Part shown: piece by piece, positions 1 to 5,871 of the stretch
Layout: every line of letters begins with the position of its first letter
Position numbering within the stretch: the stretch's first letter is position 1
NCBI GenBank assembly: GCA_016936035.1
Contig: JAFGPU010000433.1
Span: 1 to 8,488 of the forward strand
DNA: 8,488 nucleotides
DNA from: Acidimicrobiales bacterium
Lineage (GTDB): Bacteria; Actinomycetota; Acidimicrobiia; Acidimicrobiales; VFJN01
Direction: 5' to 3'
Made by a program: the position numbers and the translations under genes
The notes under the pieces: generated by a model
Told to the model about the DNA's origin: nothing
The model's database searches: none
Seen by the model: the letters and a program-made list of their open reading frames with translations, nothing else

Positions 1-329
1 CCGGCGACCCCGGCAACGACGCGGGCAGTCGCCCCGCGGCATCCCGCCACCACACACCGGGCAGCGACACCTCGGACGACCCACCCGACGACCTCGTACA
101 CCTCCCATCCGGTCGCGGTCCTGCGGGCGACCCACCCGACCGCGAGTCCGCCGACGACCAGGCCGACACACCACCGGCCGGCGGCACACCTACCGACCCA
201 TCCACCCGAGCCGACACCACCGGCCCCAACGTCCACCGCCCGCGGTCCGGGCCCCGCGCGCCATCCGGCCTGCCTGACATCACCGTCACCGACGGCGACA
301 CCACCTACGAGATCTGGCTCGCCGCGTAG
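1..329 (+). CDS. C-terminal fragment of an unrecognised Asp/Pro-rich protein
   Basis: This reading frame is open from the left edge (first complete codon at base 3) and ends at TAG 327-329, giving 108 residues. Most of it is low-complexity and rich in Asp, Pro, Thr, Gly and Ser, with recurring DPPD and DDPPDD-like segments. It closes with a more ordinary stretch, DITVTDGDTTYEIWLAA, that looks like a short beta-rich C-terminus. Third codon positions are mostly G or C, as in the confident genes of the window, which supports real coding. The start and any catalytic domain lie outside the window, so no function is assigned. A disordered tail on a longer enzyme or surface protein would fit. It converges on the PepSY gene across an 80-bp gap that contains two hairpins. 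Confidence 0.55.
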   Translation, partial: GDPGNDAGSRPAASRHHTPGSDTSDDPPDDLVHLPSGRGPAGDPPDRESADDQADTPPAGGTPTDPSTRADTTGPNVHRPRSGPRAPSGLPDITVTDGDTTYEIWLAA

Positions 330-336
330 GTGCCGC

Positions 337-365
337 CCGCGCGCCGCCCACCAGCCGGCGCGCGG
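337..365. terminator. GC-only hairpin, candidate bidirectional terminator
   Basis: A perfect 10-bp inverted repeat (CCGCGCGCCG at 337-346, CGGCGCGCGG at 356-365) encloses a 9-nt loop. It starts 7 bp after the stop codon of the left-edge gene, in a gap between convergent genes. There is no T-run on either side, so it would be an actinobacterial-type hairpin terminator without a U-tail. This is inferred from structure and position only. Confidence 0.5.
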
Positions 366-389
366 TCACCCGTCGAGGTGTCGCGCCAG

Positions 390-408
390 CAGCCGCCCCG
401 CGCGGCTG
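390..408 (-). terminator. hairpin just after the PepSY stop codon
   Basis: A 7-bp stem (390-396 with 402-408, core AGCCGC/GCGGCT) has a 5-nt loop. It begins 1 bp beyond the minus-strand stop codon at 410-412. The position suits transcription termination of the PepSY gene. No T-tract follows, so confidence is limited. Confidence 0.35.
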
Positions 409-409
409 G

Positions 410-739
410 TCAGTCGTCGTCCTCGCTCGTGTCCGAGTCCGGGTCGGAGCTCACGACCTGGAAGTCCTCGTCGAGCTGCACGTCGACCTGGTTGCCGTCG
501 TCGAGCCGCACCTCGACCTCGTACAGGCTCTCCTCGTCGCCCTTCTCGGTCTCGGTCACCTCGCCCCCGCCCGTGTGCTCGAGCGCCGCGTCGGTGGCAC
601 GGTCGAGCTCGTCGCCGGTGATCGGGGCCTGCGTGTCGTCGTCGTCGGCGACCCCGGTGGCGACGGCGACCCCGCCGCCGACGGCGGCGGCGCCCACGAC
701 CGACGCGGCGGCGATGGCGATCCTGGTGCGCTTCTGCAT
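410..739 (-). CDS. PepSY-domain membrane-anchored protein
   Basis: This encodes a 109-aa protein. The start ATG (737-739) is chosen because GAGGAG lies 5 nt upstream. The longer frame reaching to about 1033 would run inside the lipoprotein gene and has no comparable signal. Residues 1-6 (MQKRTR) are basic, 7-31 form one Ala/Val/Gly-rich membrane or signal segment, and 32-35 are DDDD. Residues about 41-97 form a single PepSY-like domain, with an LDRATDAALEHTGGG helix followed by YEVEVRLDDG and VDVQLDEDFQVV strands. The C-terminus is a very acidic tail ending EDDD. Single-PepSY proteins of this kind are usually exported and are often encoded next to two-component systems. A role as an extracytoplasmic inhibitor or sensor accessory is inference. 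The gene lies downstream of the lipoprotein gene with a 103-bp gap that holds its own operator and promoter, so it is probably a separate unit. Confidence 0.88.
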   Translation of the reverse strand: MQKRTRIAIAAASVVGAAAVGGGVAVATGVADDDDTQAPITGDELDRATDAALEHTGGGEVTETEKGDEESLYEVEVRLDDGNQVDVQLDEDFQVVSSDPDSDTSEDDD

Positions 740-785
740 CTCAGCTCCTCTGTCGTCGGTGCGGACCTCGCACCTGCCGGTTTCG

Positions 786-819
786 AGTGTGCGCCGCCCG
801 GCCTGAACGCCCGCTGACC
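786..819 (-). promoter_or_regulatory. Operator A and promoter of the PepSY gene
   Basis: On the minus strand, GGTCAGCGGGCGTTCAGG (802-819) consists of 7-bp half-sites GGTCAGC and GTTCAGG separated by 4 bp. Ten bp further downstream is CACACT (786-791), which keeps the A2 and T6 of a TANNNT -10 element. The predicted transcript starts near 779, leaving about 40 nt of leader before the ATG. The sequence matches the operator of the lipoprotein gene at 17 of 18 positions. The expected ligand is the response regulator encoded at 1785-2462. The repeat is seen directly; its function is inferred. Confidence 0.6.
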
Positions 820-824
820 GCCCG

Positions 825-843
825 GTGCTGCACTTCGCAGCAC
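825..843 (-). terminator. hairpin at the lipoprotein stop codon
   Basis: A perfect 7-bp inverted repeat, GTGCTGC (825-831) and GCAGCAC (837-843), has the 5-nt loop ACTTC. It touches the last base of the minus-strand TAG (843-845) of the lipoprotein gene and lies just upstream of operator A. No T-run follows. It may terminate or attenuate lipoprotein transcription and so insulate the PepSY unit. Confidence 0.4.
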
Positions 844-1640
844 TACCCGGTCGGCCCGGGAGTGTGCTCGACCAGCTCGACCCGTTCGTCGCCGCCGGCG
901 ACCTGCTCCTCGAGGATCGCCCCCACCCCTGGCGCGTACGACTTGTCCTCGATGACCTCCGGCTCGAACGGGTTCCACTCGCGGATGACGACCACGTTTG
1001 TGTACTCACGGCCGGCGACCGTGACCGACTCACCGGTGCGCTCGACCCGGGCCACGTCCTCGGCCTCGCCCTCGTCGTACTCCTGCCGGTAGGCGGTGCC
1101 GGGCTCGGGATCGGCCTGCATCACGATGCCCGGCAGGGCGCCGTCGACCCCGGCCTCCCACGAGCCCTCGGTGCTCACCACCTCGCCGTCCTCGTACTCG
1201 GCGGTCTCCTCGCCGAGGTACCACACGTTCCCCTCGTCGTCCTGGGTGAACCAGTCGTGCGTGTCCTCGACCAGCTCGCCGTCGACGGTGACGGTGTCGC
1301 GCACGACCACGGCGTCGATGCCCATGACCTCGCGCCGCTCGTCGAGCACCGTCACCTCGATGGTCTCGAGCCCATCCTCGGAGACCCCCTCGTAGACCCA
1401 CGTCGCTCCGGGCGGGTAGGGCAGGTACTCGTTGTCGATGCGGTCGACCACCGACTGCGGGTCCAGGTCGGGGTGGTACTCGCCGCCGTCGCCGGGGTCG
1501 ATCACCGAGCTGGCGGTCGTCTCGGGCGCGGCAGCGTCGGACCCGCCGTCGTCGCCGCAGGCCACGAGCACGAGCGCGAGCACCGCTGCGCCCGCCACGA
1601 GCCGCCGCCCGCTACCCCACCTGTTCGTCTCGGTCGCCAT
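843..1640 (-). CDS. Secreted lipoprotein of unknown function beside a two-component system
   Basis: This encodes a 265-aa protein. The ATG at 1638-1640 is preceded by GAGGAGGA with about 5 nt spacing. A basic N-terminus (GSGRR, residues 9-13) leads into a hydrophobic signal segment (14-27) and a lipobox LVAC with the lipidated Cys at residue 28, the only Cys in the protein. A flexible Asp/Gly/Ser/Thr linker follows (29-50). The mature part is acidic and beta-rich. It contains IDNEYLPYPPGATWVYEG, then REVMGIDAVVVRDTV, DTHDWFTQDDEGNVWYLGE, STEGSWEAGVDGALPGIVM and YAPGVGAILEE. I recognise this pattern from a family of uncharacterised actinobacterial lipoproteins, but I know no assigned reaction. 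The protein should sit on the outer face of the membrane. It shares a near-identical operator with the PepSY gene and lies divergent to the two-component operon, so a role in the same envelope response is inferred. Confidence 0.9.
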   Translation of the reverse strand: MATETNRWGSGRRLVAGAAVLALVLVACGDDGGSDAAAPETTASSVIDPGDGGEYHPDLDPQSVVDRIDNEYLPYPPGATWVYEGVSEDGLETIEVTVLDERREVMGIDAVVVRDTVTVDGELVEDTHDWFTQDDEGNVWYLGEETAEYEDGEVVSTEGSWEAGVDGALPGIVMQADPEPGTAYRQEYDEGEAEDVARVERTGESVTVAGREYTNVVVIREWNPFEPEVIEDKSYAPGVGAILEEQVAGGDERVELVEHTPGPTG

Positions 1641-1671
1641 CGGGATCCTCCTCGGTCACCCGTCGTCGCAG

Positions 1672-1705
1672 AGCGTGCGCACGCCCTCCTGAACGCACGC
1701 TGACC
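1672..1705 (-). promoter_or_regulatory. Operator B and promoter of the lipoprotein gene
   Basis: On the minus strand, GGTCAGCGTGCGTTCAGG (1688-1705) has the same 7-4-7 tandem layout as operator A. A -10-like CACGCT (1672-1677) lies exactly 10 bp downstream. Transcription would start near 1665, about 25 nt before the ATG at 1640. The half-sites occupy the position of a -35 element, as expected for an activator that replaces -35 contacts. Function is inferred. Confidence 0.6.
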
Positions 1706-1716
1706 ATCGCCGTGGC

Positions 1717-1750
1717 GTTCAGCGCAGGTTCAGGTCGTGCCGCCGACGAT
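1717..1750 (+). promoter_or_regulatory. Operator C and promoter of the two-component operon
   Basis: On the plus strand, GTTCAGCGCAGGTTCAGG (1717-1734) is a tandem repeat with 11-bp periodicity. It matches operators A and B at 14 of 18 positions. A weak -10-like GACGAT (1745-1750) lies 10 bp downstream, the same spacing as in the other two copies. Operators B and C face outward with 11 bp between them, so one divergent control region could serve both units. This predicts autoregulation of the response regulator. Confidence 0.55.
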
Positions 1751-1784
1751 CGCCGCCGCCACACTGGATGCGCGAGGAGGGCCC

Positions 1785-2462
1785 ATGAAGCTGCTGCTCA
1801 TCGAGGACGACGCCCGGCTGGCGGCGTCGCTGCGGCGCGGCCTCGAGGCCGAGGGGTTCACCGTGGAGGTGGCGGCCGACGGGGACGACGGGGTGTGGCG
1901 AGCCACCGAGGGCAGGTTCGCGGTGATCGTCCTCGATCTCATGCTCCCGGGTCGGAGCGGCTTTCGGGTGTGCGCCGACGTGCGCGCCGCCGGGGTCTGG
2001 ACCCCGATCCTGGTGCTGACCGCCAAGGGCGGCGAGCTGGACGAGGCGGAGGCCCTCGACGCGGGCGCCGACGACTACCTCACCAAGCCGTTCTCGTACA
2101 CCGTCCTCGTGGCTCGCCTGCGGGCGCTCCTGCGCCGGGCGGCCCAACGCACGGTCGTCCCGTCCGAGGTCGGCGACCTGCGCCTCGATCACGCCCGCCG
2201 GCGCGTCTGGCGCAGCGGACACGAGATCGCCCTCACGGCGCGCGAGTTCGACGTGCTCGACGTCCTGGTGCGGCAGGCGGGCCAGGTCCTGTCGAAGCGC
2301 GACCTGCTCGACGCCGTCTGGGCCAGCGACTTCGACGGTGACCCCAACGTCGTCGAGGTGTACCTGCGCCGGCTGCGGCGCAAGGTCGACGAGCCGTTCG
2401 GGCGGCAGTCGCTCGAGACGGTGCGGGGGGCGGGCTACCGGGTGGTGCCCGATGGCGGCTGA
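1785..2462 (+). CDS. OmpR/PhoB-family response regulator
   Basis: This encodes a 225-aa DNA-binding response regulator, a normal length for the family. The ATG at 1785 is chosen over the upstream in-frame ATG at 1737. GAGGAGG lies 4 nt before 1785, and the protein then begins directly with the canonical first strand MKLLLIEDD. The receiver domain (about 1-115) has acidic residues E7, D8 and D9, phosphoacceptor D51 in VLDLMLPG, T79 in LVLTAKGG, Y98 and K101 in DDYLTKPF. The C-terminal winged helix (about 127-221) shows LTAREFDVLDVLVRQAG, DPNVVEVYLRRLRRKVD and the wing TVRGAGYRVV. All key residues are present, so it should be phosphorylated by the kinase encoded next and bind tandem DNA half-sites as a dimer. 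Its gene overlaps the kinase gene by 11 bp. The three operators described here are its most likely targets. The best-matching actinobacterial subgroup cannot be fixed by eye. Confidence 0.95.
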   Translation: MKLLLIEDDARLAASLRRGLEAEGFTVEVAADGDDGVWRATEGRFAVIVLDLMLPGRSGFRVCADVRAAGVWTPILVLTAKGGELDEAEALDAGADDYLTKPFSYTVLVARLRALLRRAAQRTVVPSEVGDLRLDHARRRVWRSGHEIALTAREFDVLDVLVRQAGQVLSKRDLLDAVWASDFDGDPNVVEVYLRRLRRKVDEPFGRQSLETVRGAGYRVVPDGG

Positions 2463-4095
2463 CCGGACCCGGTGGGCGGCGGCCCGCACGGTCCGGTTCC
2501 GCGTCACCGCGCTGGCGGCGGTGGCCGTCGCTCTCGTGCTCGGAATCGCCGCCGTCGTGCTGGTCGACGTGCAACGACGGGCGCTCACGAGCTCGCTCGA
2601 CGAGACCCTGACCGCCGAGGCCGCAGCGCAGGCCGACGAGACGGCGGTGGCCCGCCGCGACGAGACGACCGCCACGGCCGGCGACGAGAGAGCCTCCGAC
2701 GACCCAGCCGACGACGCAGCGACCGACGACCAAGCCCCCGGCGACACAACCCCCGACGCAGCGACCGACGACGAAGCCCCCGGCGACACAACCCCCGACG
2801 CAGCGACCGACGACGAAGCCCCCGGCGACCCAGCCGGCGGCGGAGCGACGGTGCCCGCGCCGCCGGTGGACGATGACGCCGTGGCGCAGATCGTTGTGGG
2901 CGGCGATGTCGTGGCGGTCAGCCGAGCCGGGCTCGCCGAGCGCCCGCTGGTCGACGTGACCGGTGACGGAGCGACCGTGCGGACCGTCGACTCGGTGCCG
3001 GGCGGTGACGACAGCTACCGGGTGGCGACCCGTCCCGTGGAAGGAACCGGCGATCCCGCCGCCGTGGCGATCGTCGGCGCGCCGCTCGACGACATCGCCG
3101 AGAACACCGGCCTGCTGGCCACGTCGCTCGCCGTCGCCGTCCCCACGGTCACCGCCCTGCTCGCCGCGGTCGTCTGGCGTCTCGTCGGCCGCACGCTGCG
3201 GCCCGTGGAGGCGATCCGCCGCGAAGTGGCGGGTATCACGGGCCGCGACCTGCGCCGGCGGGTGCCGGAGCCGCCCGGCGACGACGAGGTGGCGCGCCTC
3301 GCCCGCACGATGAACGCGATGCTCGAGCGTCTCGACGACGCAGCCGAGCGCCAGCGGCGCTTCGTGGGCGACGCGTCACACGAGCTGCGCACGCCGCTGG
3401 CCCGCATCCGGTCGGACATCGAGATCGACCTCGCCCACCCCGAGATCGCCGACGCGGACGCGACGGAGCGCCGCGTCCTCGACGAGGCGCTGGCCATGCA
3501 GCATCTCGTCGACGACCTGCTCCACCTGGCCCGAAGCGACGCGAGCACCACGGACGACCACCGACCAGGGCCCCGGCGCGCCACGGTGGCGATCGACGAG
3601 CTCGTGGCGGGCGAGATCGACCGAGCCCGCCCCCGGACCGAGGCGCCCATCGCCGTCGGCGACCTCGCCCGGGCCACCGTGGTCGGCGAGGCCGACGACC
3701 TCCGCCGGGCGGTGGCCAACCTGCTCGACAACGCGATGCGCCACGCGCGGTCGCGGGTCGACGTGACGGTGACGGCCGACCACGTGGGCGCGGCAGACGC
3801 CGCAGACACCGCAGACACCGCTGACGTCGCAGAGGTCGCGGTGATCGCCGTCGCCGACGACGGTCCGGGCGTCCCTCCCGATCAGGCCGAGCGGATCTTC
3901 GAGCGGTTCACCCGCCTCGACGGCGCGCGGGCGCGGACCGAAGGCGGGGCGGGGCTGGGGCTGGCCATCGCCCGCGCCATCGCCGAGGCACACGGCGGCA
4001 CGCTCGACCTCGACGGGTCGTACACGGGCGGTGCCCGGTTCGTGCTGCGGGTGCCGGTGGCGACGACCGCCGACGGGCGTTCGTCGATCGCGTGA
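2452..4095 (+). CDS. Membrane sensor histidine kinase with a repeat-bearing ectodomain
   Basis: This encodes a 547-aa sensor kinase, partner of the preceding response regulator. The ATG at 2452 overlaps the end of that gene by 11 bp, which implies translational coupling. A weak GGTGG lies about 6 nt upstream. Transmembrane helix 1 spans about 18-38, the extracytoplasmic region about 39-220, and helix 2 about 221-245. HAMP follows at about 246-298 (RTLRPVEAIRREV). The phosphoacceptor is H310 in DASHELRTPLARI. The ATPase domain has N-box residues N423 and N427 (NLLDN), the G1 box D470-G-P-G, ERIFERFTRLD, and the G2 box G498-GAGLGLAIA. All catalytic motifs look intact. Two unusual low-complexity tracts are present. 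One is three 14-residue copies of DAATDDEAPGDTTP-like sequence in the ectodomain (residues 88-129). The other is a four-unit Ala-Asp repeat (448-459) inserted between the N and G1 boxes. The signal sensed is unknown, and ectodomain length may vary between strains. Confidence 0.94.
   Translation: MAADRTRWAAARTVRFRVTALAAVAVALVLGIAAVVLVDVQRRALTSSLDETLTAEAAAQADETAVARRDETTATAGDERASDDPADDAATDDQAPGDTTPDAATDDEAPGDTTPDAATDDEAPGDPAGGGATVPAPPVDDDAVAQIVVGGDVVAVSRAGLAERPLVDVTGDGATVRTVDSVPGGDDSYRVATRPVEGTGDPAAVAIVGAPLDDIAENTGLLATSLAVAVPTVTALLAAVVWRLVGRTLRPVEAIRREVAGITGRDLRRRVPEPPGDDEVARLARTMNAMLERLDDAAERQRRFVGDASHELRTPLARIRSDIEIDLAHPEIADADATERRVLDEALAMQHLVDDLLHLARSDASTTDDHRPGPRRATVAIDELVAGEIDRARPRTEAPIAVGDLARATVVGEADDLRRAVANLLDNAMRHARSRVDVTVTADHVGAADAADTADTADVAEVAVIAVADDGPGVPPDQAERIFERFTRLDGARARTEGGAGLGLAIARAIAEAHGGTLDLDGSYTGGARFVLRVPVATTADGRSSIA
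2713..2838 (+). repeat. Three tandem 42-bp units in the kinase ectodomain
   Basis: Units start at 2713, 2755 and 2797. Each is 42 bp (14 codons), in frame, and encodes DAATDDQAPGDTTP, DAATDDEAPGDTTP and DAATDDEAPGDPAG. Units 1 and 2 differ by a single base. Unit 3 is identical to unit 2 until its last 9 bases, where it diverges. Conservation at the DNA level indicates recent duplication. Confidence 0.9.
3793..3828 (+). repeat. Four tandem 9-bp units in the kinase ATPase domain
   Basis: The units are GCAGACGCC, GCAGACACC, GCAGACACC and GCTGACGTC, in frame, encoding ADA, ADT, ADT and ADV (residues 448-459). They lie in a loop between the N box and the G1 box, so length changes of three residues would probably be tolerated. 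Confidence 0.8.
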
Positions 4096-4143
4096 CCGCC
4101 GCGCGGTCCCGACCAGGAAGAATCACCGCACCGCGAGGGGGCG

Positions 4144-4166
4144 CCGTCGCGCCGCGAGCGCGCCGG
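4144..4166. terminator. Imperfect hairpin between convergent genes
   Basis: The 83-bp gap between the kinase stop (4095) and the PhoX-family stop (4179) contains CCG-T-CGCGC, a 5-nt loop, and GCGCG-C-CGG. This makes eight base pairs with one T-C mismatch. The same gap also carries a 12-bp direct repeat, GGGGCGCCGTCG, at 4138-4149 and 4165-4176. A shared terminator is expected here, but there is no T-tract and in GC-rich DNA short hairpins arise easily. Confidence 0.3.
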
Positions 4167-4178
4167 GGCGCCGTCGGG

Positions 4179-5768
4179 TCAGAGGCGGCCGCGGCGCCAG
4201 GGGCCCGTGATGGCGAACGTGATGCCGGGCAGGTAGTTGTTGACGAAGAGCACGTCGCCGGCGGGCGAGAAGGTGGCCCCGGCGAACTCCATGCCCCGGT
4301 AGTCGCCCGGCGCGATCTGCGGCCTGCCCGGGACGGGGCCGTCGATCACCACGTTGTTCTCGGCGAACACGAACGAGCCGCCCCGGTCGTTGATGCCGAT
4401 CAGCCGCGTGCCGAAATCACGTGAGCCGTCGCCGGCGAGCCGCCCGAACCCGTCCTCGCAGACCAGCAGGCCGCCACGGGGGCTCACCGTGATGTTGTCG
4501 GGGTTGTCGGCGGTCTCCTCGTCGGGCGACACGAAGATCGCCGTGAGCGTGGCCCGCTCGCCCCGCCGCGACCCGTGGCCGCGCCCGCGGTCGAGCTTCA
4601 GCGCCCACACGGTCCCCTTGCCGGCCGGCCCGCCGCTGGTGTCGACGATGTACACGACCCCCTCGTCGTACCAGCAGCCCTCGCCGCGGCGGAAGCTGGC
4701 CCCGCCCTGTGCCTGGCCCTGCAGGAACGGACCCGAGCGGCCGGCGCCCTGGACGGGCGGGAAGCCGGGCGCGGGCGGCTCGAACCTCTCGGGGTCCGCG
4801 GTGGGATCGGGGATCTCGACCCACTCGACCGCGACCTGCGTGCCCTGGGTGGCGGCGCCGAGATCGGCGTTGTCCTCGCCGACGACCTTGAGCATCTCGA
4901 GCGTGCCACCCCGCTCGAGGTCGCCGATCTGCTGCGCCTTCCGATGGGGGCGCATCCGGTAGAGACCGCTGAGCGGGGCGTTGTCCTCGGTCAGGTAGAG
5001 GTCACCGGTCGCCGGGTCGATCGCCGCGGCCTCGTGGCGCATGAGCCCCGCCGCCTCGATCGGCGCGGCGCTCGCGTCGCCCTGCCACGGGGACGGCACC
5101 TCGAACACGAAGCCGTGGTCGCGCAGGCCCAGGTCCGGACCTCGGACGACCACCTCCTCGCACGTGAGCCACGACCCCCACGGCGTCGGGCCGCCGGCGC
5201 AGTTGACGAGCGTGCCGCCGAGTGTGGCCCGGGAGCTGGTGAGCGCGCCGTCGGCGTAGGTCAGCGCGGTGGTGCCGCCGCCCAGCCCTTCGACGAGGCC
5301 CGGCAGACGGAAGCCGTCGTACACGGGCGCGTGCCCGTCGCCGACCACCGGAACGGGCATGCCGGGCAGGGACGGTCCCCGCTCGTGGTTGCGGATGAGG
5401 GCCACCTCGTGCCCGCGACCGCCGGTGTGCGGCCGCACGTCGACGACGGCCATGCCGTCGTGGCGGTCGGGCGTCGGCGTGCCGTCGTCCATGAGGTCGC
5501 CGGCCCAGCCGAAGGACTCGTAGCCGAACCCTGCGGGCAGCAGGAGCAGCGGCAGCCCGGTGGTGCGATCGGCCACGGGTGCCAGCGGGCCGTACCCGTT
5601 GGTCGGATCGGGGGTCGCGCCCGCCGACCGCAGGCCGGCCAGCGGTCCGGCGACGGCGAGAGCGCCCACGGTGGCCGTCCCCGCCCGGAGGAAGCCGCGC
5701 CGGCTGAGCTGCGGCGCGGCCCGGGCCTTCAGTCGGCCACCGTCTCGTCCCCTACGCGTCTCATCCAT
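4179..5768 (-). CDS. Tat-exported PhoX/DUF839-family protein (putative alkaline phosphatase)
   Basis: This encodes a 529-aa protein. The ATG at 5766-5768 is chosen because a GGGGGGGTG ribosome-binding-like run lies just upstream. A GTG 11 codons earlier (5801) has no such signal. Residues 22-28 (SRRGFLR) form a twin-arginine motif, followed by a hydrophobic stretch (about 31-45) and a plausible cleavage site after AGA (residue 51). Family-typical segments follow in order: IRNHERG (125-131), NCAGGPTPWGSWLTCEE (189-205), RHEAAAIDPATGDLYLTEDN (244-263), DNPDNITVSPRGGLLVCEDG (421-440) and EFAGATFSPAGDVLFVNN (494-511). PhoX enzymes are monomeric extracytoplasmic phosphatases that fold with cofactors before Tat export. 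The Cys in NCAGG and several Glu residues belong to the conserved core. Some DUF839 proteins are uncharacterised, so phosphatase activity is likely but not certain. The gene follows the MFS gene on the same strand after 103 bp and converges with the kinase gene. Confidence 0.88.
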   Translation of the reverse strand: MDETRRGRDGGRLKARAAPQLSRRGFLRAGTATVGALAVAGPLAGLRSAGATPDPTNGYGPLAPVADRTTGLPLLLLPAGFGYESFGWAGDLMDDGTPTPDRHDGMAVVDVRPHTGGRGHEVALIRNHERGPSLPGMPVPVVGDGHAPVYDGFRLPGLVEGLGGGTTALTYADGALTSSRATLGGTLVNCAGGPTPWGSWLTCEEVVVRGPDLGLRDHGFVFEVPSPWQGDASAAPIEAAGLMRHEAAAIDPATGDLYLTEDNAPLSGLYRMRPHRKAQQIGDLERGGTLEMLKVVGEDNADLGAATQGTQVAVEWVEIPDPTADPERFEPPAPGFPPVQGAGRSGPFLQGQAQGGASFRRGEGCWYDEGVVYIVDTSGGPAGKGTVWALKLDRGRGHGSRRGERATLTAIFVSPDEETADNPDNITVSPRGGLLVCEDGFGRLAGDGSRDFGTRLIGINDRGGSFVFAENNVVIDGPVPGRPQIAPGDYRGMEFAGATFSPAGDVLFVNNYLPGITFAITGPWRRGRL

Positions 5769-5788
5769 CGGACACCCCCCCAACGCAC

Positions 5789-5819
5789 GCGCTGCGCCCA
5801 CGTTAAACCAAGCGCTGCG
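5789..5819 (-). promoter_or_regulatory. Possible promoter or operator of the PhoX-family gene
   Basis: Two exact copies of GCGCTGCG (plus-strand 5789-5796 and 5812-5819) lie 23 bp apart. They flank the only AT-rich tract of the gap, which reads TTTAAC on the minus strand (5803-5808). TTTAAC could be a -10 element giving a leader of roughly 25-30 nt. No convincing -35 and no PHO-box direct repeat is visible. This is a weak call based on symmetry and base composition. Confidence 0.25.
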
Positions 5820-5871
5820 TCGGCGGCCTCGATCGGCAGGCGGCGCAGGCGGACGCTGCCTCGTCCGGTGA

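Noticed and set aside
125..215. Repeating GACCCACCCGAC-like blocks as a CRISPR array or noncoding repeat
   Set aside because: The blocks are irregular, have no constant spacer length, and fit an in-frame low-complexity protein.
410..1033. A longer 207-aa version of the PepSY protein
   Set aside because: The extra 98 residues lie mostly inside the lipoprotein gene in another frame and are Arg/Ser-rich. The ATG at 739 has a strong GAGGAG site and starts the membrane anchor.
1737..1784. An upstream ATG extending the response regulator by 16 residues
   Set aside because: It has no ribosome binding site, lies in the promoter region, and response regulators normally start at the MKLLLIEDD strand.
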